Positions 34,068 through 41,640 of a stretch of 64,000 nucleotides of DNA are shown piece after piece (position 1 is the first letter of the stretch; each line of letters opens with the position of its first letter). Below the pieces are notes generated by a model. It searched no databases, was not told where the DNA came from, and was given only the letters and a program-made list of their open reading frames with translations. Origin of the DNA: CAYJDG01 sp964368875 (GTDB lineage Bacteria > Pseudomonadota > Alphaproteobacteria > Micavibrionales > Micavibrionaceae); assembly GCA_964368875.1 (NCBI GenBank), contig CAYJDG010000006.1, positions 7,351 to 71,350 of the forward strand. Reading direction: 5' to 3'. The position numbers and the translations under genes were made by a program.

Positions 34068-34967
34068 TTATTTGGCGAAGGTGATTTCAACGCGGCGGTT
34101 GGCTGGCTCGCGCACACCATCGGCGGTCGGAACCATCAGCTCGTCTTCGCCTTTGCTGTCAACCATCAGGAGGTTGGCATTGACGCCGTGAGCCACGAGG
34201 GATTCACGAACGGCATTGGCGCGTTTCATCGAAAGACGCTTGTTGTATTTCTTGCTGCCTGATGTATCGGCGTGACCGATAACGTTGACCGAGCTGATGT
34301 TCTGCTTGGCGATCTCAGCGGCAACCGAGTCAAGGACGCTTGCGCCGCCTTGGTCGACTTTGGATGAGTCAAAATCAAAGAACACGAGGTACTTGGCATC
34401 TTCTGGAGCCATTGGACCGCTTGGCATTTCACCGGCGGTGACAGGAGGCATCACATCAGCTGGAGGAACGGCGGCGCCGCCCAGTTGGTTCAGAGCATCG
34501 AGGAACTGCGATTTGCAGTCGATGTCGTTGCTGTGCTTGTTCCAGTTTTCTTCCTGACGCTCAATCCAGCAGTCAAAGCGGGCTTGGGCAACGGCAGCAA
34601 TTTTAGGGGAGGTTTCACGACCACCGCGATCAAGAGCGGCAATCAGACCCGAGCGCGCAGCGGAGAGTTCTTCGATGTGCTCAGGCTTCAGGTTCCAATC
34701 CGATACAGGCTCAGGAAGAACAACTTCACCAGCAGCTGCAGCGAGACCCTTACGGGCGAAGTGCAGAGCATCAGGATAATCGAAGTTGACGTTCTGTTCG
34801 CGGTTGGACAGATCACGGTACTCAGCGGCGAGCGACTGGGTAAATGGGCTGCCGACAGCTTTCGCTTCGTTCAGCGCTTCTACTTCAGAGTGGCTTTTGA
34901 ATCCAGAACAGGCACCGAGCGACAGCGCAACGACCGCCAGCATGGATACGCCGAGAATGCTTTTCAT
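34068..34967 (-). CDS. OmpA-family outer-membrane lipoprotein
   Basis: This 299-residue protein has a lipobox (SLGAC, Cys20) and a helical middle part of about 150 residues. A C-terminal OmpA/Pal peptidoglycan-binding domain follows: FFDFDSSKVDQGG, NVIGHADTSGSKKYNKRLSMKRANAVRESL, and a final PANRRVEITFAK. Such lipoproteins tie the outer membrane to peptidoglycan. The middle domain is not one I recognise, so it is a Pal-like protein rather than Pal itself. The ribosome-binding site AAGGAG is clear (about 34977). Confidence 0.9.
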   Translation of the reverse strand: MKSILGVSMLAVVALSLGACSGFKSHSEVEALNEAKAVGSPFTQSLAAEYRDLSNREQNVNFDYPDALHFARKGLAAAAGEVVLPEPVSDWNLKPEHIEELSAARSGLIAALDRGGRETSPKIAAVAQARFDCWIERQEENWNKHSNDIDCKSQFLDALNQLGGAAVPPADVMPPVTAGEMPSGPMAPEDAKYLVFFDFDSSKVDQGGASVLDSVAAEIAKQNISSVNVIGHADTSGSKKYNKRLSMKRANAVRESLVAHGVNANLLMVDSKGEDELMVPTADGVREPANRRVEITFAK

Positions 34968-35140
34968 TTAGGTAGCTCCTTGATCAAACTTGAAGATAAT
35001 AAGAAATGTTCATTGGCTTTTATAAACAGGTGATAAGGAATGTAAAGAAGGTTTTTTCCTTAACTCTTAAAAGATTATAACAACCTACGAGCAGAATCTC
35101 CTTTTCAGGGCGAGATTAATCTTTTAAACCTTTGCGCGGT

Positions 35141-35215
35141 GCGGGTGTAGCTCAGTGGTAGAGCATCAGCTTCCCAAGCTGAGGGCCGCGGGTTCGACCC
35201 CCGTCGCCCGCTCCA
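35141..35215 (+). tRNA. tRNA-Gly (anticodon CCC)
   Basis: The acceptor stem GCGGGTG pairs with CGCCCGC (35205-35211), followed by T and an encoded CCA. The D arm contains TAGCTCAGTGGTAGAGC, the anticodon loop is TTCCCAA, and the T arm is GCGGGTTCGACCCCCGT. The loop gives anticodon CCC, reading GGG glycine codons. Confidence 0.97.
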
Positions 35216-35231
35216 AATTCCCTGAAAAGTT

Positions 35232-35260
35232 AAAAAACCGCGGGAGATCCGCGGTTTTTT
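35232..35260 (+). terminator. Intrinsic terminator after tRNA-Gly
   Basis: AAAAAACCGCGG GAGAT CCGCGGTTTTTTAAA forms a GC-rich stem with a T-run 17 bp after the tRNA. It also could serve transcripts from the - strand side. Confidence 0.88.
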
Positions 35261-35297
35261 AAATTAGAGATTTTAAATATAGGCTTTGGGCTGCGAC

Positions 35298-35426
35298 TCA
35301 CCCAAGGGAGATGCGGCGAGGCTTGGTTAGGTGATCCAGCCATACGCCGCGATCCATTGAATCATTGGCGGTGATTTTCGGATGGACAAAAAAGTTCAGA
35401 ATTTGGGGCATGATAGTTTCTTTCAT
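35298..35426 (-). CDS. Candidate 42-residue micro-ORF downstream of SDR
   Basis: An ATG at 35424-35426 opens 42 codons; an internal in-frame ATG at 35409-35411 (MPQILNFF) would give 37. It starts 19 bp after the SDR stop on the same strand and ends 37 bp from the tRNA terminator. The peptide includes FFVHPKITANDSMDRGVWLD. The ribosome-binding site is weak and no family is recognised. Its position in a small operon with another micro-ORF raises its likelihood. Confidence 0.35.
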   Translation of the reverse strand: MKETIMPQILNFFVHPKITANDSMDRGVWLDHLTKPRRISLG

Positions 35427-35445
35427 TTTTTAAGTGATAACAGGA

Positions 35446-36195
35446 TCAGGCGTTTAGGCCGCCGTCGACGGTCAGGGTTGTACCGCTGATGTAAGTGGCA
35501 TCCGGACCTGCCAGGAAAGCGACGGCCCCGGCAATTTCTTCGGCCTTGCCATAGCGACCGAGCGGAACCATGGCTTTAACATGATCGGCAAATTCGCCGT
35601 CCGCCGGGTTCATCTCCGTATCAATCGGGCCGGGTTGGACGGTGTTCACGCGGATACCCTTGAGGCCCAGATCGCGTGCCCAGCCTTTGGTGTAGGCGGC
35701 GACTGCGGCTTTTGTCGCACCATAATCGGCGACACCTGGGAAAGCGATGCGTTCACCAAGCACCGAGCCGATCGAAATAATTCTGCCACCCTCTGGAAGA
35801 TGGGGGACTGCGGTTCTCACAGCAGTTGCGACTGCTTCGACATTGATCGCGAGCTGGCGGCGCAGGGCTGCGAGATCCGTGTCCGTATCTGTGACCGCGC
35901 CTGTCTCATAGACTCCGGCGTTATTGACGAGGATATCAAGGCGCCCGAATTTCTTGACGGCTTCTGTGACCAAAGCCTCGACTTGCTTCCCATCGGCTTG
36001 ATCGGCCTTGATCGCAAAGCCGCGCGAACCAGATTTCTCGATAGCTTTGACTACGTCAGCGGCGCGGTCAGGGGACGCAGAGTAACTGATAATGACATCT
36101 GCACCATCTGCGGCCAGACGTTTTGCGATTGCGGCGCCAATACCACGGCTGCCACCGGTGACGAGAGCGACTTTACCTTTAAGAGCTTGGGACAT
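35446..36195 (-). CDS. SDR family oxidoreductase (FabG-like)
   Basis: This 249-residue classical short-chain dehydrogenase has the NAD(P) motif VTGGSRGIGAAIAKRL (about 13-28), NNAG at about 90, the Ser-Tyr-Lys site (SIGSVLGER...YGATK), and the C-terminal PDATYISGTTLTVDGG. The basic residue after GGS and SAS at the end of beta2 suggest NADPH. The substrate is unknown. AAAGGA upstream is its ribosome-binding site. It lies between two micro-ORFs behind an operator-like palindrome, so it appears to be an inducible detoxification-type unit (inference). Confidence 0.9.
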   Translation of the reverse strand: MSQALKGKVALVTGGSRGIGAAIAKRLAADGADVIISYSASPDRAADVVKAIEKSGSRGFAIKADQADGKQVEALVTEAVKKFGRLDILVNNAGVYETGAVTDTDTDLAALRRQLAINVEAVATAVRTAVPHLPEGGRIISIGSVLGERIAFPGVADYGATKAAVAAYTKGWARDLGLKGIRVNTVQPGPIDTEMNPADGEFADHVKAMVPLGRYGKAEEIAGAVAFLAGPDATYISGTTLTVDGGLNA

Positions 36196-36219
36196 GATAG
36201 ATTCCTTTCGGGATTGTGA

Positions 36220-36360
36220 TTATTTTTTGAAGATGGATGTGAATTTGGGACGAGGGCTGTTCTGGTTGGAGGCTCTCAGGCCAAGATCGTTGAACTGCTG
36301 ATGCAGGGTTTGCGCGAAAAACAGATCGGCGAAACGTGAGGCGGATGTTTTGGATGTCAT
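36220..36360 (-). CDS. 46-residue micro-ORF upstream of SDR
   Basis: The ATG at 36358-36360 has an excellent ribosome-binding site, AGGAGAG five bases upstream. The longer in-frame extension runs through the operator palindrome and is rejected. The peptide (MTSKTSASRFADLFFAQTLHQQ, then FNDLGLRASNQ and a basic tail ending KK) has no signal peptide and no known family. It is 24 bp ahead of the SDR start, so the two are surely co-transcribed. It could be a small regulatory or scaffold peptide. Confidence 0.6.
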   Translation of the reverse strand: MTSKTSASRFADLFFAQTLHQQFNDLGLRASNQNSPRPKFTSIFKK

Positions 36361-36380
36361 GGGTCTCTCCTGCGAGGTCT

Positions 36381-36423
36381 TAAGTTCAATAATACAATAA
36401 TATTGAACTATTGAACTTAAGTC
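36381..36423. promoter_or_regulatory. Operator-like perfect inverted repeat
   Basis: CTTAAGTTCAATA (36381-36393) is exactly the inverse of TATTGAACTTAAG (36411-36423). An extra TATTGAAC half-site (36403-36410) directly abuts the second arm, giving one inverted and two direct half-sites. It lies 21-63 bp upstream of the micro-ORF start, where a repressor would act. No regulator gene is adjacent. Confidence 0.75.
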
Positions 36424-36466
36424 AAGCGTGGGATTTCTTAATTTATTTTGCTTAAAAATCAAATGC

Positions 36467-37081
36467 TTAGGAGATCATGAGCCAAATCGAGGACAGGAGC
36501 AGGGCTGCCATCAGGATGTTAAATCCTTGCGCGAGTCGGGGCCGGTGGGCGAGCACACGGCCTGCGGCAGCCCCGAAAGATAGCCACAGAAAGCAGGACG
36601 GTATGGCCGCCATGAGAAAAATCATCCCAAAAAATACCGCCTGAGACACCGCAGCCTGATCGGCCACAAAGTAAGTTGCCGCTGCTGAAACAGCCACCAG
36701 CCAAGCCTTGGGGTTCACCCACTGAAACGCTGCCGCTCCAAGAAAGCCGATGGGTTTTTGCGGGATGGGGGCAGGGGCCTCTAGATTTGAAGTCGCAACG
36801 GGGGCTGTCGCAATCTTCCATGCCATCCAGACCAGCATCAATATGCCAGCAATCCGCAAGCCGTTTAGCACACTGGGATTGGCTGTGATAAAACTACCAA
36901 GCCCGAGAGCGACCAGTGAGACCATCACGCTAAAACCAAGAGTGACTCCCAGCAGTGCAGGCATGCCACGCTTGATACCAACAGCAGCGCCAGTCGCAGT
37001 CAGCATCACATTATTGGGACCCGGCGTAATCGAGCCGACCAAAGCAAAAAGGGCGAAAGCGATAAAAGTTTCTGGTGACAT
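36467..37081 (-). CDS. LysE family amino-acid exporter
   Basis: Taking the ATG at 37079-37081 (MSPETFIAFALFALVGSITPGPNNVML), two bases after the purC stop, gives 204 residues. About six membrane spans and the motif TPGPNNVM are typical of LysE/RhtB translocators. The segment PVATSNLEAPAPIPQKPIGF forms a loop between spans. The exported solute is unknown. Coupling to purC appears to be positional; the upstream extension (MAGCGCTRF...) overlaps purC and is rejected. Confidence 0.88.
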   Translation of the reverse strand: MSPETFIAFALFALVGSITPGPNNVMLTATGAAVGIKRGMPALLGVTLGFSVMVSLVALGLGSFITANPSVLNGLRIAGILMLVWMAWKIATAPVATSNLEAPAPIPQKPIGFLGAAAFQWVNPKAWLVAVSAAATYFVADQAAVSQAVFFGMIFLMAAIPSCFLWLSFGAAAGRVLAHRPRLAQGFNILMAALLLSSIWLMIS

Positions 37082-37083
37082 GC

Positions 37084-38058
37084 TTACAAGTAAGTTTTTA
37101 AAGCCGTGCGAATACGCTCTAAACCTAGTACAGCCGCATCCGGCCAATCAAATTTTTGTCCGGTAATCTTTTCAAACGCACCGATATATATAGCCCCGGC
37201 CTGCAGGCGAATATCCTCAGGAATGACCGGGATGTCGTCTTTATAAGGATCGCACTTCGAGTTAACCCAGTTGCGAACGAAATCCTTATCGAAGCTTTTC
37301 TGACGCTCGCCGTTGCGGAAGCAGTCCTCATAACTATCAAGGAACCAATAGCGGCTGCTGTCAGGTGTATGGATTTCGTCGGCAAGGATGATCTTGCCGG
37401 TTTCATCAAAACCAAATTCGTACTTGGTATCGACGAGGATCAGTCCGCGCTCCGCAGCAAGTTTGCTGCCACGCGCGAAAAGAGCCAGGCTCATGGCTGA
37501 CACTTCGTCCCACTGCGCCTGCGTCAACAACCCTTGGGCAACGATTTGTTCGGCAGAGAGGGGTTCATCATGCGCGCCGTCCATGGCTTTGCTGGTCGGA
37601 GTGATGATCGTCTTGGGCAGTTTCTGATTTTCTTTGAGACCGTCAGGGAAGGTCAGGCCATACATCTCGCGCTTGCCTGATTTATACATCGGCCAGATCG
37701 AAGTACCAGTCGTGCCACACATATAGTCACGCACAACCATTTCGACTGGCATGATCTTCAGGTTCTTACCGATCACGACATTCGGATCTGGATAGGCGAT
37801 GACATGATTGGGGACGATATCTTTGGTCTGGTCGAACCAGAAACGTGCTATCTGCGTGAGGGCCTGACCTTTGAGAGGAATGGTCGTGAGAATGCGATCG
37901 AACGCGCTGATGCGGTCACTGGTGATGAGGATACGTTGCCCGTTACCGAGATCATACGTATCGCGGACCTTGCCTTTGTAATGATTGGGCAGACCTTCGA
38001 TGGTGCCATCGCTGATGATGGAGCCAAGGTAAGGTTTCAAACGAGCAGGATCGATCAT
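37084..38058 (-). CDS. purC: SAICAR synthase
   Basis: Taking the ATG at 38056-38058 (MIDPARLKPYLGSII), which overlaps the previous stop, gives 324 residues, the longer PurC type. Motifs are KGKVRDTYDLGNGQRILITSDRISAFD, PVEMVVRDYMCGTTGTS, and VDTKYEFGFDETGKIILADEIHTPDSSRYW. It adds Asp to CAIR in purine synthesis. purE and purK lie at 57-58 kb. Confidence 0.95.
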   Translation of the reverse strand: MIDPARLKPYLGSIISDGTIEGLPNHYKGKVRDTYDLGNGQRILITSDRISAFDRILTTIPLKGQALTQIARFWFDQTKDIVPNHVIAYPDPNVVIGKNLKIMPVEMVVRDYMCGTTGTSIWPMYKSGKREMYGLTFPDGLKENQKLPKTIITPTSKAMDGAHDEPLSAEQIVAQGLLTQAQWDEVSAMSLALFARGSKLAAERGLILVDTKYEFGFDETGKIILADEIHTPDSSRYWFLDSYEDCFRNGERQKSFDKDFVRNWVNSKCDPYKDDIPVIPEDIRLQAGAIYIGAFEKITGQKFDWPDAAVLGLERIRTALKTYL

Positions 38059-38444
38059 CACTCTGGCTTTCTGGAATCGAGATAAAACTGACGCGCGCCT
38101 TCGTCTTTCCATTTCAGGCGTTCGCAGTTGCCTTGCTCAAGGATCGAGGCGATGCGGCGGCGAATGGAATCGCCAACCTTAACAGAGAGTTCGCGCTCAA
38201 GAAGTGAGCCGTCTGGCATAACTTTGCCGATTTCGAGGACATAGAGCTGCAGAAATTCGCTTGAAATCTCGACTTCGGCGGTGACACGCTGAATGCCGAC
38301 GGAATCAGGTTTACCGCGCTTTTTCTTGATGGCTGACCAGATGGGTTCGGTCCAGCGGACGACATCCGAGACGAGGGCTTCGGTACAGGGCGTCCACTCA
38401 TCAGAGAGTTCGTGCTGGCGTTTTGGCTTAGTTGGCTTGTTCAT
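38058..38444 (-). CDS. Conserved-looking protein of unknown function upstream of purC
   Basis: This 128-residue soluble protein (MNKPTKPKRQHELSDEWTPC...) has no signal peptide or membrane span. It contains a Trp-rich N-terminal half (DVVRWTEPIWSAIKKKRGKP) and a beta-rich centre (VTAEVEISSEFLQLYVLEIG). Its stop overlaps the purC start (TGATG), so the two are co-translated. I do not recognise the family. No ribosome-binding site is obvious at the ATG. Confidence 0.6.
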   Translation of the reverse strand: MNKPTKPKRQHELSDEWTPCTEALVSDVVRWTEPIWSAIKKKRGKPDSVGIQRVTAEVEISSEFLQLYVLEIGKVMPDGSLLERELSVKVGDSIRRRIASILEQGNCERLKWKDEGARQFYLDSRKPE

Positions 38445-38647
38445 GCGCGGACACTACCCAAGCGGACTGGTTTTCTCAACCGAAGAGTATATTTTAGCTA
38501 TCTAATATGAATTACCTTGACAAAAATGCTGCTATGAACAATTCTCCGCAAACCTAAAGTGTAAGGTTTTCATAAATAACGGCGATTCGCCCTCCGGGGC
38601 ATTACCATAACGAAAAAAATCAAAAAATAAATGAGGAGATACCCTTG

Positions 38648-39226
38648 ATGCAAAAACCCCTCGCAGGCAAAAAAGCCGCGATCCTCCTGGCCAACGGCTT
38701 CAACGAGACAGAAATGACCATGTTCCAACGGGGCATGATGGAAGCAGGCGCATTCCCTAAAATTATCAGCGTAGAAAATTCACTCGCTAACGGCTGGCAG
38801 GAGACAACATGGGGCCATTACTTCGCGGTTGATGTTCAACTCGCCGATGCCCTGTCTTCTGATTATGATCTTCTGATCATTCCGGGTGGCCAGCGCAGCC
38901 TTGATAAACTGAAACTCACCGCTCACACCAAACGCTTCATCGGTGGCTTCCTGGCTGCGATGAAGCCGGTCATGATGATTGGCGATGCTTGCCAGTTGCT
39001 GGCTTACACCGGTCAGGCCGCTGGCTTGATGATGACTGGTCCTGAGTCTGCTAAAGAGACTGTCACTGCTGCCGGAGGCATCTGGTCAGATAATTCTCCG
39101 ACCATTCACCAGAGCGTTATCTCTGCCGTAACTGCTGATGTTCCGGGCCTTGCTCAAATGGTGCAAACTCTGGTTAACTTCACCGTTAAGCAGACTGCCG
39201 AGGAAGAGCTCGATCAGGCTGCCTGA
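38648..39226 (+). CDS. DJ-1/PfpI family protein
   Basis: The ATG at 38648, behind AGGAG at about 38634, gives 192 residues. The glutamine-amidotransferase-like fold shows AAILLANGFNETEM (with the conserved Glu), DYDLLIIPGGQRS, and the nucleophile elbow MIGDACQLLA with Cys. Members act as glyoxalases, deglycases or stress proteins; which one applies here is unknown. A consensus -35 (TTGACA, 38517-38522) lies upstream without a convincing -10 at 17 bp. prfB follows 21 bp downstream. Confidence 0.85.
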   Translation: MQKPLAGKKAAILLANGFNETEMTMFQRGMMEAGAFPKIISVENSLANGWQETTWGHYFAVDVQLADALSSDYDLLIIPGGQRSLDKLKLTAHTKRFIGGFLAAMKPVMMIGDACQLLAYTGQAAGLMMTGPESAKETVTAAGGIWSDNSPTIHQSVISAVTADVPGLAQMVQTLVNFTVKQTAEEELDQAA

Positions 39227-39247
39227 AAGGGACAGGTCTGATTTTCG

Positions 39248-40379
39248 ATGAGAGCCGACATCCAAGCGATCGTTCAAAAGGTCGAATACTCCCTGGAACT
39301 CCTGCGGAGGCATCTTTGACTGGGATGTTGCTCTCTCTCGTCTCGACGAGCTGAATGCCCTGACCGCAGACCCTGAACTCTGGGCAAAACCCGAAAAAGC
39401 TCAAGCGATCATGCGCGAGAAAAATCGTCTCGAGCAGCAGATTAATTCTGTGCGCGCTGTTGAAACGGCTCTGCGTGATAATCTCGAATTGCTTGAAATG
39501 GCTGAAGCTGAAAAAGATACGGGCATCGCCTCCGAGGCTGAAAAAGCACTCAAGGCGGTCGAAAAAGAATCTCAAAAAATGCAGTTACTTAGTTTGTTGT
39601 CCGGTGAAGCGGATGGCAACGACGCTTATCTTGAGGTCAATGCAGGTGCAGGGGGCACCGAGTCTTGTGACTGGGCACAGATGCTCCTGCGTATGTATAC
39701 GCGCTGGGCAGAACAGCATGATTACAAAGTATCCATTCTTGATCGCAGCGAAGGCGATGAAGCCGGGATCAAATCCTGCACCATACGCATCGAAGGGGAC
39801 CAAGCCTATGGCTGGCTGAAGTCCGAAAGCGGAGTGCATCGGCTCGTGAGGATTTCACCGTTCGATTCCGCCGCGCGCCGTCATACAAGTTTTGCGTCTG
39901 TCTCAGTTTCACCAGTCATCGATGAAAATATCGAAATCGAAATTCTTGATAAGGATTTGCGCACGGATACTTATCGCTCAAGCGGAGCAGGGGGGCAGCA
40001 CGTCAACAAAACGGACTCTGCTGTTCGTATCACGCATATCCCGACCGGGATTGCGGTCGCCTGTCAGATGGAGCGGTCGCAACACCAGAACCGTGCGCTG
40101 GCGATGGCGATGCTCAAGGCGCGGCTGTATGAGCGCGAATTGAAAAAACGCGAAGCGGTTGCGGGGGCGCAGTACGACAACAAGACCGATATTGGCTGGG
40201 GTCACCAGATCCGGTCTTACGTGCTTCAACCCTACCAAATGATCAAAGATCTCCGGACCGGAGTGGAGCGGACTGATTCGGGCAAAGTATTGGATGGGGA
40301 CCTTGACGAGTACCTACATGCCTCATTAGCTCAGAAAATTACCGGCGATAAGCCAATTGTCATAGAAGACATAGCCTAA
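39248..40379 (+). CDS. prfB: Peptide chain release factor 2, programmed +1 frameshift
   Basis: The first frame runs from ATG 39248 through 23 codons to an in-frame TGA at 39317-39319. Skipping T at 39317 lets reading continue from GAC (39318) to 40379, giving about 376 residues. The downstream part has the RF2 tripeptide SPF (RISPFDSAARRH) and the catalytic GGQ (SSGAGGQHVNKTDSAVRI). RF2 ends translation at TGA and TAA. The frameshift gives autoregulation: low RF2 means slow termination at the internal TGA and more full-length RF2. Confidence 0.96.
39306..39320 (+). promoter_or_regulatory. RF2 programmed frameshift site
   Basis: GGAGG (39306-39310), three bases, then CTT TGA C (39314-39320) reproduces the classic RF2 site: an internal Shine-Dalgarno set three bases before the slippery CTT-TGA-C. 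Confidence 0.96.
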
Positions 40380-40478
40380 TTCAACAATATCGGGGAAACC
40401 CCTTGCTTTCCGGGCTCTGGACAGTTGCCAGCCAGCCCTGCGCTGGAGTATGACTCTGGGGTATAGAGGGACCGTAAA

Positions 40479-41603
40479 ATGATCAAAACAGGGACAGTTT
40501 TTCTCCTCGCTGCCGGCTTGGCTTTAGGCCCGCTTCCGGCACGTGCAGGATTTGGCTTTGACACTAAGGATCAGCCAATCGAAATTTCCAATCAGCCGAA
40601 CAGCCCATCATGGGTCCCACCTGAAGGTGCCAAGTCCGAAGGTGCGAAGCGCCCGGACAGCGATCCGTCCGCGCCAGCCTTGCAAATTTATGAAGAACGC
40701 TACGTTCCAGATAGCGTAAAGAAAAAATATTCCATTAAAGATGACTGGTACACGATTGGTAATCCGGAAGGCGTTGCCTCGGTCAGGCCTGATGCTGAGC
40801 CTACGCCAGGACCTGAACCACTGATCGTCAATGACGGTCCAGGCGCTACCTCTGTGCCTCAGCAAACGTCACTCGCTCCTGATGATATGGCGTTGCCTCC
40901 AGAAGAGCAGGCTGCAGGGGCGATGGCTCCCGCTCCGGTCGCTCAGCCAGTGCCAGTGATCTCCGCTGCAGCATATGCCAAGCTGGAAAGCTGGCGCGCG
41001 CGCAAGGGTGAGCCGGTGCGAGAAGTGATTAAACGCTGGAGTGCGCGCGAAGGCACTGAAATGTTGTGGGCAGCCGGAGATAATCCAGTTCTCAAGAAAG
41101 ATTTCTCTTACGTTGGCAGCATGGAAAACGCCGTTGCCGCCTTAATTCAGGCAAATGGCACAGAACTATACACCCAGTACCGCTCTGACGGCATGAACCC
41201 GGTGATGATGTCGCCAGCTTCCACTGTGACAACCAGCGCGCCAGCCGCCCCGGCACTTGAAACCAATGCCGCGCCAGATAAGACGGTCGGTGGTGTGCCA
41301 TACAATTTGTTTGTCCCGGCACCTAATAAAAATCTTGAAACACGCTGGTTCGCGCTCTCGGGCGCATCCCTGCAAGAGGTTCTGCAGGTCTGGGCTGAAG
41401 ACGAAGGGGCTGCGCTCGTCTGGCAGGCGCACGGTAATTTCGCGCTCAAAGACTCTGTCAGTCAGGTCGGGCATTTTGAAGACGCGGTTTTCCAAGCTCT
41501 GAGCCAATACAATAGCGATGATATGCGCCCGGTCGGGCAGCTTTATTCTGACCCGGCAAGTGGCCGTAAAGTCTTGCTCATAAAAACTGAAACACCGTCT
41601 TAG
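40479..41603 (+). CDS. Secreted protein with two TcpQ/PilL-type C-terminal domains
   Basis: This 374-residue protein has a signal peptide (ARA-GF at about residue 24) and a Pro/Ser/Ala-rich low-complexity region. Two related units of about 55-60 residues follow: WRARKGEPVREVIKRWSARE...LIQANG (about 172-225) and WFALSGASLQEVLQVWAEDE...ALSQYN (about 290-345). They resemble the TcpQ/PilL domain of type IV pilus and conjugation systems, which binds peptidoglycan-side partners. No other pilus gene is near. It is followed 37 bp later by the coiled-coil gene, so a shared envelope role is possible. Confidence 0.6.
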   Translation: MIKTGTVFLLAAGLALGPLPARAGFGFDTKDQPIEISNQPNSPSWVPPEGAKSEGAKRPDSDPSAPALQIYEERYVPDSVKKKYSIKDDWYTIGNPEGVASVRPDAEPTPGPEPLIVNDGPGATSVPQQTSLAPDDMALPPEEQAAGAMAPAPVAQPVPVISAAAYAKLESWRARKGEPVREVIKRWSAREGTEMLWAAGDNPVLKKDFSYVGSMENAVAALIQANGTELYTQYRSDGMNPVMMSPASTVTTSAPAAPALETNAAPDKTVGGVPYNLFVPAPNKNLETRWFALSGASLQEVLQVWAEDEGAALVWQAHGNFALKDSVSQVGHFEDAVFQALSQYNSDDMRPVGQLYSDPASGRKVLLIKTETPS

Positions 41604-41640
41604 GTTTTGAACCCAAAGTTATAAGAAAATCCGGAGTACC

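Noticed and set aside
40392..40410. GGGG AAA CCCC hairpin after prfB as a terminator
   Set aside because: The stem is only 4 bp and the tail TTGCTTT is weak, so I did not call it.
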